Positions 1-10,021 of a stretch of 34,190 nt of DNA are shown piece by piece; position 1 is the first letter of the stretch, and each line of letters begins with the position of its first letter. Position numbers and translations under genes: made by a program. The notes below the pieces were generated by a model. That model made no database searches and had not been told where the DNA came from. It worked only from the letters and a program-made list of their open reading frames with translations. Source of the stretch: Nitrobacter sp. 62-13 (GTDB lineage Bacteria > Pseudomonadota > Alphaproteobacteria > Rhizobiales > Xanthobacteraceae); assembly GCF_001896955.1 (NCBI RefSeq), contig NZ_MKRN01000002.1:1-34190 (forward strand). The letters run 5' to 3'.

Positions 1-496
1 GTTTGGCCTTCAGCGTATTGACGCGCAGGTCGAGCGGCGCGCGGCTCGCCATCGCCGCGGCTTCCGCCGCACGGTCATCGCCGAAGATCTCTGCAAGATG
101 GGGATCGAGCCATTCCGGATAATCCCCGGCGATATGCGCGGGCGCATCCGCGATGCCGCGCGAGGCCAGCGCCGCGCGTTCGGCGTCGGAAAGCGGTTCG
201 GGCGCGAAGCGGCCGCCGTCGCACAGCGCCGCAATCGCATCGATGTCCAACCCCCGTTCCAGTCTCAGCATTCCGAGCAGACGCGCGCGGGGCGTGTCGT
301 CGTCCATGATCCAGGCGCTGGAGGCCTGACGGCGCAGCACATCATAGACCAGCCCCGAAATCGCGGCGCGGTCGCCGGAGCCGGCGAAACGGTGCGCGGT
401 GCCCCATTCCTTCAGCGCTTTCGCGGCCGGCACCCGCTGGCTGTCGATAGCCTCGATCACTTCAATGGCGGCGGAGAGCCGCGCGGCTGGCGTCAT
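1..496 (-). CDS. rsmB: 16S rRNA (cytosine-C5) methyltransferase RsmB, N-terminal part (cut by window edge)
   Basis: The minus strand is open from an ATG at 496 to the left edge, giving 165 residues of a gene that continues outside the window. The visible part matches the N-terminus of RsmB/Sun (Fmu) proteins: an all-helical NusB-like RNA-binding domain with GDRAAISGLVYDVLRR (about residues 40-55), and near the edge the motif RVNTLK that opens the methyltransferase part in the NOL1/NOP2/Sun family. The family methylates a cytosine of 16S rRNA (C967 in E. coli) using SAM. The catalytic cysteines lie off the window. It follows guaB and a MAPEG gene on the same strand, an order I associate with Bradyrhizobium, where guaA usually comes next. 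No strong ribosome binding site precedes the ATG. Confidence 0.88.
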   Translation of the reverse strand, partial: MTPAARLSAAIEVIEAIDSQRVPAAKALKEWGTAHRFAGSGDRAAISGLVYDVLRRQASSAWIMDDDTPRARLLGMLRLERGLDIDAIAALCDGGRFAPEPLSDAERAALASRGIADAPAHIAGDYPEWLDPHLAEIFGDDRAAEAAAMASRAPLDLRVNTLKAK

Positions 497-524
497 GGCT
501 GACTTTCGATTGGAGACGCGGCGC

Positions 525-944
525 TCACACGAGCAGGATGCGCAACGCGAAATACATCCACATCGCCATCAGCACCACCACTCCCGCGAACCACGCCATT
601 CCCCGCTGCGGGACGTTGTTCGATGTCACGAAGATGCCGGCATGGACGAATCGCGTGAGGACAAATACCCAAGACAGCACGACGATGACAAGGTCGGCGT
701 GACGCAGCGGCAACGCCAGCGCGATCAGGACATAAAACAGCACCGGCACTTCGAACTGGTTGCTGAAGCAGTTCGCGATCTGGGTGGCGCGCGCCGACCA
801 GTTCGGTTCGCGAAGCGCGATGTCCTCGAACCGGGTCTCGCCGGACCTCAAAGACCTCGTCCGCGCGACCGCCATCCCCAACAACAACGCGAACGCGAGC
901 CCGACGAGCACGAACACCGGCAGCAGTACCATCTGAACAGACAT
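525..944 (-). CDS. MAPEG family membrane protein
   Basis: This 139-residue protein has four evident hydrophobic segments (about residues 4-26, 66-82, 84-104 and 115-137). Its pattern fits the MAPEG family, which includes microsomal glutathione transferases and eicosanoid-metabolising enzymes. Typical features are the ANCFSNQFEVPVLFY stretch (residues 57-71), where family members carry a conserved N/Q-F-E-P signature before the second helix, and the R-x-x-H segment (TRFVHAGI). It should sit in the cytoplasmic membrane. Bacterial members of this subgroup have no defined substrate, so glutathione-linked detoxification is only a family-level guess. It lies 28 bases upstream of rsmB on the same strand and is probably cotranscribed with it. 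Confidence 0.85.
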   Translation of the reverse strand: MSVQMVLLPVFVLVGLAFALLLGMAVARTRSLRSGETRFEDIALREPNWSARATQIANCFSNQFEVPVLFYVLIALALPLRHADLVIVVLSWVFVLTRFVHAGIFVTSNNVPQRGMAWFAGVVVLMAMWMYFALRILLV

Positions 945-978
945 TTTTTAGCCCCGTTCGCGGCGCCGACAGAATCTT

Positions 979-1596
979 TCAAGCCGCGATCCTGGCCAGC
1001 ACCTTGTCGAAAGCGGCCGTTGCGCTCTCCAGATCGTCGAACACGAGGCCGCCGTCGGCGGACTGCTTCTGGCCGTGGTTATTGCGGATGGCATCGACCG
1101 GCTCGCCGCGTTCAAGTATCGACTGTGGCGCGATCACGAAGAACTTGTGTTCCGAAATATCCTGATCCTTGGGCAGGAATACGCCGAGTGAAACGATATC
1201 GTTGCCGCGCCGATAGGAGATATAGCGATCGACGGCAACGAAACCCGCGCGCTGCAGTCCGCCGAGCTTGGCCTGGCCGTCGCTGCCGACGAGCTTGTGC
1301 GCGCGAAAACCCTTCACGCCCGCAGATTTCGCCTTCGCCGTCTCCTCGGACAGATCGTATTTCTCCGCCATGCGCCGGCCGACCACGGCGAGCTGCGCCG
1401 ACATGTCGCGCTCGAAATCCTTCAGCTCGGTGCGCGGCTTTGCGGCCTTGCGCGGCTTCAACGCGTCTCGCTTCTCGAGTTCCGCCCGGCATCGCGCGGC
1501 GAGAGCATCGACCGACTTGCGCTCCGCATTGGCAAGCAGGTTTTTCAGATCGGAATCCGAAAGCGCTGCTATCCTGTCATCCGTCCACTCGATCAT
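979..1596 (-). CDS. Conserved hypothetical protein, 205 aa
   Basis: I do not recognise the family with certainty. The reading frame is open further upstream to 1716, but the upstream part is low-quality and the ATG at 1596 gives a natural start (MIEWTDDRIAALSDSDLK). The N-terminal third is charged and helical (residues 1-70, many Lys/Arg/Glu) and contains a basic KPRKAAKPR linker. The C-terminal part looks like a compact alpha/beta domain with a YISYRRGNDIVSLGVFLPK segment. There is no signal peptide or membrane segment, so it is likely cytoplasmic. It sits between guaB and the MAPEG gene in the same direction. Codon usage looks like its neighbours, which supports a real gene, but no function can be given. 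Confidence 0.75.
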   Translation of the reverse strand: MIEWTDDRIAALSDSDLKNLLANAERKSVDALAARCRAELEKRDALKPRKAAKPRTELKDFERDMSAQLAVVGRRMAEKYDLSEETAKAKSAGVKGFRAHKLVGSDGQAKLGGLQRAGFVAVDRYISYRRGNDIVSLGVFLPKDQDISEHKFFVIAPQSILERGEPVDAIRNNHGQKQSADGGLVFDDLESATAAFDKVLARIAA

Positions 1597-1731
1597 GTTT
1601 ACAAATTCTCGGCTGAATGGAACCGTGATGCCATTCCAGGGAAACGAAGCAGCGGCCCCGAAGCAGGGTTGTAGCACGCCGACAGTAACGCGTTTTCGCG
1701 CCGCTGTGCGGCTCAATTTGGGCGATTTTCG

Positions 1732-3267
<1,536 letters not shown>

Positions 3268-3410
3268 TCAGGATGGAATTGACCGGCCAGCGACGCCGTG
3301 GCGTCGCCGTTCAATCGGGTTCCATCGACTGGGTTGGCGGTGGTCGATAGCACGGCAGCCTTTGGAATCAAAGCTTTTGACGGCCATGCAGAGGGTTTTC
3401 CCTCGAAGGT

Positions 3411-3659
3411 TCAGCGCGGAAAGCCGGGTGGCGGCCCATGCTCCCGGATCGCGTCGACCACCTCCCGGTGCCGGCGGTCCTCCCGCTTCATGTGGACCGC
3501 GATCAGGGCGTGGGCGGACGGCACCAAAAGCAGGATATGGAAAACCAGCCCGAAAATCGCGCAAAACACGATCAGGATCACGTTCAGGATAGCCGAGAAC
3601 GGTTGCCCGTTGAACAACAGCCCGATCGGCGGCAGCAAGGCGGCAAGCACGTAGATCAT
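3411..3659 (-). CDS. Pmp3/YqaE-like small membrane protein
   Basis: This 82-residue protein starts MIYVLAALLPPIGLLFNGQ and has two hydrophobic helices (about residues 2-17 and 25-48) separated by a short turn, followed by a charged cytoplasmic tail (MKREDRRHREVVDAIREHG). The LPPIGLLF motif and the two-helix layout fit the Pmp3/YqaE (UPF0057) proteolipid family. In yeast and plants this family modulates membrane potential and salt tolerance; its bacterial role is unknown. The start is decided by GGGAGG seven bases before the ATG at 3659; a TTG start 15 bases upstream would lack such a site. The tail is longer than in the shortest family members. It stands alone between guaB and a divergent exporter gene. 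Confidence 0.78.
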   Translation of the reverse strand: MIYVLAALLPPIGLLFNGQPFSAILNVILIVFCAIFGLVFHILLLVPSAHALIAVHMKREDRRHREVVDAIREHGPPPGFPR

Positions 3660-3781
3660 GGTTTGGCCTCCCAAAACTCCACCAAGGATTTAGGAATACC
3701 TTCGCGCTTCGCAATAGCGCGCTGTCCCCATCGGTGTTACAGCCGCGCTCCGCCGTCCGCCTGCCCCGCCCGGTGCCCGCG

Positions 3782-5254
3782 ATGAACAAGGAACGCCTGA
3801 TCCCGCTGATCGTCGCCGCCGCGCTGTTCATGGAAAACATGGACTCGACGGTGATCGCGACCTCGCTTCCCGCAATCGCCGCCGATATCGGCACCAGCCC
3901 GCTGACGCTGAAGCTCGCGATCACGTCGTATCTTTTATCGCTCGCGATATTCATCCCGGCGAGCGGCTGGACCGCGGACCGGTTCGGCGCGCGTAACGTC
4001 TTCAGCGTCGCGATCGCCGTATTCATGATCGGCTCGATCGGCTGCGCGGTGTCGTCGTCGGTGACGGATTTCGTGGTCGCGCGGACCCTGCAAGGTTTGG
4101 GCGGCGCGATGATGACGCCGGTCGGCCGCCTGGTGCTGCTGCGATCGATCGACAAGAGCACGCTCGTCAGCGCGATGGCGTGGGTGACCGTGCCCGCCTT
4201 GGTCGGGCCGGTCGTCGGCCCGCCGCTCGGCGGCTTCATCACCACCTATTTCTCGTGGCACTGGATCTTCCTGATCAACATCCCGGTCGGCCTCATCGGC
4301 ATCGTGCTGGCGCAACGCTACATCGATCCGATCCGCAGTGAGAATCCCGAACGCTTCGACCTCTACGGCATGGTGCTGGCCGGCGTCGGCGTCGGCGGCA
4401 TCGCCTTCGGCCTGTCCGTCGCCGGCCTCAACCTGCTGCCATGGACGGTTGTGATCGCGCTGATCGGCCTCGGTTCGATCTCGATGACGCTTTATGTGAT
4501 GCATGCCCGGCGCACCGACTCGCCGGTGCTCGATCTGACGCTGCTGCGGCTGCCAACGCTGCGCGCCAGCATCTACGGCGGATTCCTGTTCCGCCTCGGC
4601 GTCGGCGCGCTGCCGTTCCTGCTGCCGCTTCTGATGCAGATCGGCTTCGGCCTGTCGCCGTTCAGCTCGGGACTCGTGACGTTCTCGTCAGCCGTCGGCG
4701 CCATGGGCATGAAGACGCTCGCCGCCCGCATCATCCGTACCTTCGGTTTCCGCAACATCATGACCGTCAATGCGATCGTCAGCTCCGCTTTCCTCGCGGC
4801 CTGCGCGCTGTTCACCGTCACCACGCCGTTGCTGCTGATCATGATCATTCTCGTGGTCGGCGGGTTCTTCCGCTCGCTGCAATTCACCGCGATCAATACG
4901 CTGGCCTATGCCGACGTCGAGCCGGAACGGATGAGTCGCGCCACCACGCTCGTCAGCGTCAATCAACAACTGGCGATTTCGGCCGGCGTCGCGCTCGGCG
5001 CCTTCTCCGTGGAAACAACGATGCTGTATCATCACAGCACGGAGCTGACGGCTGCGGATTTCGGACCCGGATTTCTGGTCGTCTCGGTGCTGGCGGCGAT
5101 GTCGTGCTATTATTTCTTCAGGATGCCCGCGGATGCCGGCCATCAGGTCTCGGGGCGGCGCATGGTGGTGATCTCCGATCCAACCCGCGAGTCCGAAGCC
5201 GAGGAAGAAGCCGCCCGCGAGACCGTCACCGCGCGGGATCAGAAATTGAGCTAA
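3782..5254 (+). CDS. MFS transporter, DHA2 (EmrB-like) drug/proton antiporter family
   Basis: This 490-residue protein starts MNKERLIPLIVAAALFMENM and is made of many hydrophobic segments, consistent with the 14-helix DHA2 group. Diagnostic pieces are LDxTV-like MENMDSTVIATSLPAIA in helix 1, motif A GWTADRFGARN (loop 2-3), the RTLQGLGGAMMTPVGRLVL segment, and motif C GPVVGPPLGGFI typical of antiporters. It likely exports a small toxic compound in exchange for protons across the inner membrane; the substrate cannot be read. The frame is open 48 bases upstream from a GTG, but the ATG at 3782 starts the family-like N-terminus. No periplasmic adaptor (EmrA type) is beside it. A palindromic repeat follows the stop codon. 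Confidence 0.93.
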   Translation: MNKERLIPLIVAAALFMENMDSTVIATSLPAIAADIGTSPLTLKLAITSYLLSLAIFIPASGWTADRFGARNVFSVAIAVFMIGSIGCAVSSSVTDFVVARTLQGLGGAMMTPVGRLVLLRSIDKSTLVSAMAWVTVPALVGPVVGPPLGGFITTYFSWHWIFLINIPVGLIGIVLAQRYIDPIRSENPERFDLYGMVLAGVGVGGIAFGLSVAGLNLLPWTVVIALIGLGSISMTLYVMHARRTDSPVLDLTLLRLPTLRASIYGGFLFRLGVGALPFLLPLLMQIGFGLSPFSSGLVTFSSAVGAMGMKTLAARIIRTFGFRNIMTVNAIVSSAFLAACALFTVTTPLLLIMIILVVGGFFRSLQFTAINTLAYADVEPERMSRATTLVSVNQQLAISAGVALGAFSVETTMLYHHSTELTAADFGPGFLVVSVLAAMSCYYFFRMPADAGHQVSGRRMVVISDPTRESEAEEEAARETVTARDQKLS

Positions 5255-5291
5255 AGGATTTTTCGATCACATTGGCAATCTATACATTCTT

Positions 5292-5381
5292 CGTCATGGC
5301 CGGGTTTATCCCGGCCATCCACGTCTTTCTGCTGAACTGCCGTTAAGACGTGGATGCCCGCGACAAGCGCGGGCATGACGG
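5292..5381. repeat. Palindromic intergenic repeat, copy A
   Basis: Two long arms pair with each other: CGTCATGGCCGGG...CACGTCTT (5292-5327) and AAGACGTGGATGCCC...CATGACGG (5345-5381), with a 17-base loop. Each arm also contains its own smaller hairpin (GGCCGGG/CCCGGCC and GCCCGCG/CGCGGGC). A second copy lies at 29492-29582 in the opposite arrangement. Such elements, which give spurious peptides like MAGTSPAMT when translated, are widespread in Bradyrhizobium genomes. It fills the gap between two convergent genes, where it could fold as a terminator-like structure. Confidence 0.85.
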
Positions 5382-5402
5382 CATCTATGCGGCAAAGACG
5401 CC

Positions 5403-6083
5403 TTACCGCCCCCCGCGAAATCCCGTCGCCATCACGTAGCGTTCCGACGAATCCTGGCGGCTCGCCGCCGGCTTCACATGGCGCACCGTCTGGTAATCGC
5501 GCTTGAGCTGCGCCAGCAGATCGGCGTCAGCCCCGCTCTGAAACACCTTCGCGATGAACGTCCCGCCGGGGCGCAGCACGTCAGCCGCGAACGCCGCCGC
5601 GCTCTCCACCAGACCGACAATCCGGAGCTGGTCGGTCTTGCGATGGCCGGTGGTGTTGGCCGCCATGTCGGACAGCACGACATCCGCGCCGCCTTCCATC
5701 ATCGTGGTCAATCTTTCCGGCGCATCGGCATCAAGGAAATCGAGCCGGGCGAACGTCACGCCGACGATCTCCGGCATCTCGAGAAGATCGATGGCGATCA
5801 CCTTGCCTCTCCCGTCGGCGGCGCCGACGCGCCTTGCCGCGACCTGACTCCATCCGCCGGGCGCCGCGCCGAGATCGAGCACCGCCAGACCGGGTTTCAG
5901 GAAATGATACTTGTCATCCATTTCGATCAGCTTGTAGGCGGCGCGCGAACGCCAGCCGTCGCGCTTGGCCTGCGCCACATAGGGATCGTTGAGCTGCCGC
6001 TCCAGCCAGAGCTTGGACGAGAGTTTTCTCTTGCCGCCGGTCTTGACGGTCACGCGCAATCGGCCGGTTGTGTCTTTCGCCAT
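5403..6083 (-). CDS. rlmE: 23S rRNA (uridine-2'-O) methyltransferase RlmE (FtsJ/RrmJ)
   Basis: RlmE methylates the 2'-O of a uridine in the A-loop of 23S rRNA (U2552 in E. coli) during late 50S assembly. The 226-residue protein has the SAM-binding motif VLDLGAAPGGWSQVA (residues 68-82). The full catalytic tetrad is visible: K51 (SRAAYKLIEMD), D139 (LSDMAANTTGH), K179 (FIAKVFQ) and E214 (SSERYVMATGF). The frame opens upstream to 6164, but the ATG at 6083 has GAGGG five bases before it and gives the expected MAKDTTGRLRV N-terminus with a basic, RNA-binding first 30 residues. It lies downstream of a Ppx/GppA gene in the same direction, separated by about 209 bases, so the two may or may not share a transcript. 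Confidence 0.95.
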   Translation of the reverse strand: MAKDTTGRLRVTVKTGGKRKLSSKLWLERQLNDPYVAQAKRDGWRSRAAYKLIEMDDKYHFLKPGLAVLDLGAAPGGWSQVAARRVGAADGRGKVIAIDLLEMPEIVGVTFARLDFLDADAPERLTTMMEGGADVVLSDMAANTTGHRKTDQLRIVGLVESAAAFAADVLRPGGTFIAKVFQSGADADLLAQLKRDYQTVRHVKPAASRQDSSERYVMATGFRGGR

Positions 6084-6292
6084 GTCTACCCTCACGTCCG
6101 GACTTTGATCCGGGCGTCCATCAAAAGAACAAAACAGCCCTGAGGCGCGCTTAGGAACCACCACGCTGGATGGTTTGCCGGATCATAGGTTAACGAAGGG
6201 ACGCAGTTCTTCGAACTGCCATAGGCGAGCGAAGCGATGCCGTGCTTCGAAAAACTATGCCCGGCAATGACGAAGAACCATTCCTTGTTGCA

Positions 6293-7357
6293 TCAATTCA
6301 GTTGAATGACGCCGTCCTCGCGCATCATTTCGACCAGCATGCCCTCGCGCAGGCCGCGATCCGCAACCCGGAGCCGCGGCAGCGGAAAGGCTCGCCGAAT
6401 GGCATCCAGGATGGCGCACCCGGCCAGAACCAGATCGGCGCGTTCGACCCCGATACAGCCGTTGGCCACCCGCTTTTGATAATCCATGCCGCACAGCCGC
6501 GCGATGGCCTGGGTGATTTCGATGTCGTTCATCCAGATTCCGTCGACCTTGCGGCGGTCATAGCGCGCAAGACCGAGATGAAGGCCGCCGAGCGTGGTCA
6601 CCGTACCAGAGGTGCCGAGAAGGTGCATCCCGTAGAGATTGAAGCCATGCTCGGCGGCGAACGCGCCAAGATTGGCCGTGACCTCCTCTATCATCGCTGT
6701 GTAGGACTGCGGCGTTACATCGTGTCCGCCAAAACGCTCGGCCAGAGTCACGACGCCGATCGGAATCGACATCCACGCCCGGGTATGCGGTTCGCCGCCT
6801 TCGCGGTCGCGCTCGATCCGGACCAGTTCCGTCGAACCGCCGCCGATGTCGAACAGGATCGCGCCGCGCGCTTTCGGATGAATCAGCGGCGAGCAGCCGA
6901 CCACCGCGAGCGCGGCCTCCGTCTCCCGATCGATCACCTCGAGCTCGATGCCGGTCGCGGCGGCGACACGGCTGCGAAAATCCTCGGAGTTCGACGCCGC
7001 CCTGCAGGCTTCCGTCGCGATCAGCCGCAGCCGGCCCGCTTTCCTCGCACGCATCTTGTCGCGGCACACGATGAGCGCGGCGATGGCGCGTTCGATTGCC
7101 GCCTCGCTGATGCGTCCGGTGGACGAGATGCCTTCGCCCAGCCGGACGATCCGCGAAAACGAGTCGATCACGCGGAAGCTCCCGTTTGCCGGGCAGGCGA
7201 TCAGCAAACGGCAGTTATTGGTGCCGAGATCCAGCGCGGCATAAACGCCGGAGCCGTCGACCGGCGAATCGACGACGGTCCTTTCCATGGTCAGGGCTGG
7301 TTCCGGCGGGCTGCTAAGCGGCTCGGGATCAGCGCAATGCAGCGTATCGTCGTTCAT
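6293..7357 (-). CDS. Ppx/GppA family phosphatase (exopolyphosphatase / pppGpp phosphohydrolase)
   Basis: The 354-residue protein is an ASKHA-fold enzyme with phosphate-1 motif YAALDLGTNNCRLLIA (about residues 39-54), the LIATEACRAASN segment, EVIDRETEAALAV, and phosphate-2 motif ILFDIGGGSTELVRIERD. The last of these carries the glycines and glutamate that bind phosphate and the metal. It has only the two N-terminal domains, as in the short alphaproteobacterial members, and no C-terminal HD-like domain. It hydrolyses polyphosphate ends or pppGpp; sequence alone does not decide which. The ATG at 7357, with GGAAAG about eight bases upstream, is preferred to a TTG at 7381. The first 35 residues are a low-complexity, Pro/Ser-rich extension of unknown role. 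Confidence 0.9.
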   Translation of the reverse strand: MNDDTLHCADPEPLSSPPEPALTMERTVVDSPVDGSGVYAALDLGTNNCRLLIACPANGSFRVIDSFSRIVRLGEGISSTGRISEAAIERAIAALIVCRDKMRARKAGRLRLIATEACRAASNSEDFRSRVAAATGIELEVIDRETEAALAVVGCSPLIHPKARGAILFDIGGGSTELVRIERDREGGEPHTRAWMSIPIGVVTLAERFGGHDVTPQSYTAMIEEVTANLGAFAAEHGFNLYGMHLLGTSGTVTTLGGLHLGLARYDRRKVDGIWMNDIEITQAIARLCGMDYQKRVANGCIGVERADLVLAGCAILDAIRRAFPLPRLRVADRGLREGMLVEMMREDGVIQLN

Positions 7358-7573
7358 GAAATCGTCTTTCCGCGAGGGCAAACTTCAATTCGGAATACTC
7401 GGTCAACGAGCAATGCCTTTTCGCGGAAAGTTTAGCAGCGCAGACCGCCAGTGCAACCGGCCTCACCCGCCCTGATGGCTGGCCCCACCCCGCCCACGGC
7501 TCGACAAGCTATCGCACTGCAAAAAATCCGGTGTCGCAATCTTCGGTGACATGGAGTAACACGCGCTGCAACG

Positions 7574-8071
7574 ATGCTCACAAAGCCCGATGATCCACCG
7601 TTGACCTCCATCCGTATCTATGTTGACGCCGATGCCTGCCCGGTGAAGGACGAGATCTATCGCGTCGCCGCGCGTCACGGCCTGTCGGTCAGCGTCGTCG
7701 CGGGCGGATATATCCGCGTGCCCGACGATCCCCTGATCGAGCGCATCGCCGCCGGGCCCGGCATGGACGCAGCCGACGACTGGATCGCGGCCCGCGCCGG
7801 CAAGAGCGATGTTGTCATCACGGCGGACATTCCGCTGGCAAGCCGATGCGTCAAGGCGGGCGCCAGCGTGATCGCGCCGAACGGAAAGCCGTTCACGGAG
7901 CAGTCGATCGGCATGACGCTGGCCGTCCGCAACCTGATGACCGACCTGCGCGCCAGCGGTGAGGTCACCGGCGGCCCGCGCTCGTTCCAGCCGCGCGACC
8001 GCTCGGCGTTCCTGTCGGCGCTGGACCAGGCCATCCGGCGCATCCAGCGCGCCCATGCGCAGCAGGGCTGA
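7574..8071 (+). CDS. DUF188 (YaiI/YqxD, UPF0178) protein
   Basis: This 165-residue protein contains the family signature [18 protein letters not shown] (residues 15-32), followed by [20 protein letters not shown] and [17 protein letters not shown]. Acidic residues in these segments (D17, D19 and the aspartate in VITADIP) resemble the metal-binding cluster of PIN-like nucleases. That resemblance is structural inference, and no activity is established for YaiI/YqxD proteins. It has no membrane segment or signal peptide. The stop codon lies four bases before the ATG of the following ABC-F gene, so the two are almost certainly translated from one message. Confidence 0.92.
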   Translation: MLTKPDDPPLTSIRIYVDADACPVKDEIYRVAARHGLSVSVVAGGYIRVPDDPLIERIAAGPGMDAADDWIAARAGKSDVVITADIPLASRCVKAGASVIAPNGKPFTEQSIGMTLAVRNLMTDLRASGEVTGGPRSFQPRDRSAFLSALDQAIRRIQRAHAQQG

Positions 8072-8075
8072 GACG

Positions 8076-9890
8076 ATGGCGCCGCCGCTGATCCAGTTGA
8101 AGGATATCGCCCTGACGTTCGGCGGCACGCCGCTGCTGAGCGGCGTCGAACTCACGGTGTTCGAATCCGAGCGGCTATGCCTGATCGGCCGCAACGGCTC
8201 CGGCAAATCGACGCTGCTGCGGATCGCCGCCGGCCTGGCCGAGCCTGACAGCGGCAGCCGCTTCGTGCAACCGGGCGCCACGGTGCGCTATCTGCCGCAG
8301 GAGCCGGATTTCGACAAATTCCAAACTACGCTCGCTTATGTCGAGGCCGGGCTCGGCCCCGGCGACGACGCCTATCAGGCGCGCTATCTGGTCGAGCAGC
8401 TTGGCCTCACCGGCGAGGAAAACCCTGCGCATCTCTCCGGCGGCGAAAGCCGGCGCGCGGCGCTGGCGCGGGTGCTGGCGCCCTCGCCCGATATCCTGCT
8501 GCTGGACGAGCCGACCAACCATCTCGATCTCACGACCATCGAATGGCTGGAAGGCGAACTCGGCTCCCGCCGCTGCGCGCTGGTGCTGATCAGCCACGAC
8601 CGGCGCTTCCTGTCCAACCTCTCGCGCAGCACCGCCTGGCTCGATCGCGGTCATATCCGGCAGATCGACCGCGGCTTCGCGAAGTTCGAGGAATGGCGCG
8701 ACGAGGTGCTGGCCGAGGAAGAGCGCGACCAGCACAAGCTCGACCGCAAGATCGTCGCCGAGGAGCACTGGCTGCGTTACGGCGTCTCGGGACGGCGCAA
8801 GCGCAACGTCAAGCGGCTGGCGAACTTGCACGAACTGCGCCGGCAGCGACGCGACTATCGCGGCACCGCCGGCAGTGCGACCTTGGCCGCAGCGGAAGCC
8901 GACAAGTCCGGCAAGCTCGTCATCGAGGCGAAAAAAATCGGCAAGCGTTATGGCGAGCGGAAGATCGTCGACAACTTCTCGATCCGCATCCAGCGCGGCG
9001 ACCGCATCGGCATCGTCGGCCCCAATGGCGTCGGCAAGACCACGCTGATCAACATGCTCACCGGAGCCGATGCGCCCGACAGCGGCACGATCCGGCTCGG
9101 CGCCAATCTCGAGATGGCGACGCTCGACCAGCATCGCGAAAGCCTCGACCCGAAATCGACGCTGGCGGAAGCCCTGACCGGCGGGCGTGGCGACCACGTC
9201 ATGGTGGGCGGCACGCCGAAGCACGTCGTCAGCTACATGAAGGATTTCCTGTTCGCGCAGGAGCAGATGCGCACGCCGCTCGAAGTGCTGTCCGGCGGCG
9301 AGCGCGGCCGGCTGATGCTGGCGCGCGCGCTCGCAAAGCCGTCCAACCTGCTGGTGCTGGACGAGCCGACCAACGACCTCGATCTGGAAACCCTCGACGT
9401 GCTGGAAGACATGCTCGGCGACTACGAGGGCACCGTCATCCTGATCAGCCACGATCGCGACTTCCTCGATCGCGTCGTGACCTCGGTGATCGTTCCCGAA
9501 GGCGATGGCCGCTGGATCGAATATGCCGGCGGCTACACCGACATGCTGGCGCAACGCGGCGCCGACCTGAAACGCGAGGTGTCAAAATCCGCGCCGGTGC
9601 CCGAGGCAGAGCGCCCGGCGAAGGCAGCGCCTACGGCCACGCCCGGCAAGCGACGCCTCACCTTCAACGAAAAACACGCGCTGGAGACGCTGCCGAAATC
9701 CATCGCGAAACTTCAGGTCGAGATTGCAAAGCAACAGCAACGCCTGGAAGACCCGAACCTTTACGCGACTGATCGCGCAGCCTTCGACAAGATCTCGCTC
9801 GCGCTGACCAAGGCGCAGGAGGAGTTGCAGCAGGCCGAGGATCGCTGGTTGGAGCTGGAAATGCTGCGGGAGGAGATAGAGGGCGTTTGA
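8076..9890 (+). CDS. ABC-F family ATPase, Uup-like
   Basis: This 604-residue protein has two complete ABC ATPase domains and no membrane segments, the mark of ABC-F proteins that act on ribosomes rather than in transport. Domain 1 has Walker A GRNGSGKST (residues 39-47), signature LSGGESRR and Walker B DILLLDEPTNHLD. Domain 2 has GPNGVGKTT (about 315-323), LSGGERGRL and LLVLDEPTNDLD. Between them is a charged helical linker (about 195-270). The C-terminus (about 530-604) is a Lys/Glu-rich predicted coiled coil, as in Uup, where it binds nucleic acid. Uup is linked to ribosome quality control and to precise excision of transposons. The start is the ATG at 8076, just after the DUF188 stop. Confidence 0.93.
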   Translation: MAPPLIQLKDIALTFGGTPLLSGVELTVFESERLCLIGRNGSGKSTLLRIAAGLAEPDSGSRFVQPGATVRYLPQEPDFDKFQTTLAYVEAGLGPGDDAYQARYLVEQLGLTGEENPAHLSGGESRRAALARVLAPSPDILLLDEPTNHLDLTTIEWLEGELGSRRCALVLISHDRRFLSNLSRSTAWLDRGHIRQIDRGFAKFEEWRDEVLAEEERDQHKLDRKIVAEEHWLRYGVSGRRKRNVKRLANLHELRRQRRDYRGTAGSATLAAAEADKSGKLVIEAKKIGKRYGERKIVDNFSIRIQRGDRIGIVGPNGVGKTTLINMLTGADAPDSGTIRLGANLEMATLDQHRESLDPKSTLAEALTGGRGDHVMVGGTPKHVVSYMKDFLFAQEQMRTPLEVLSGGERGRLMLARALAKPSNLLVLDEPTNDLDLETLDVLEDMLGDYEGTVILISHDRDFLDRVVTSVIVPEGDGRWIEYAGGYTDMLAQRGADLKREVSKSAPVPEAERPAKAAPTATPGKRRLTFNEKHALETLPKSIAKLQVEIAKQQQRLEDPNLYATDRAAFDKISLALTKAQEELQQAEDRWLELEMLREEIEGV

Positions 9891-9893
9891 TTA

Positions 9894-10021
9894 TAGCGTT
9901 TTCGAGCGAAGTGGACACCGGTTCGCGTGACGAAAACGCGTTGAAACAGACTGGTTACTTATCCTTTTGTTTGAGCATGATCTTTTCCGAAAACCGGTTT
10001 CCACTTTTCGGGATCATGCTC
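9894..10021. repeat. Composite palindromic intergenic repeat
   Basis: Two adjoining inverted repeats fill this gap. The first has perfect 9-base arms GCGTTTTCG (9896-9904) and CGAAAACGC (9931-9939) around a GAAGTGGACACCGGTTCGCG core. The second has perfect 10-base arms GAGCATGATC (9973-9982) and GATCATGCTC (10012-10021), with an inner CCGAAAA/TTTTCGG pair. Both units share the wording CCGGTT, flanked by GTGGACA or TTCCAC, as if one were an inverted relative of the other. This element type is common in Bradyrhizobium-group genomes. The last base overlaps the stop codon of the next minus-strand gene. Confidence 0.8.

Noticed and set aside
3268-4245. Minus-strand open frame (325 codons) across the Pmp3-like and MFS genes
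   Set aside because: It overlaps two recognisable genes in other frames and shows only low-complexity translation.
8175-9554. Long minus-strand open frame (459 codons) opposite the ABC-F gene
   Set aside because: Its sequence mirrors the repeated ABC motifs of the true gene and has no domain of its own.
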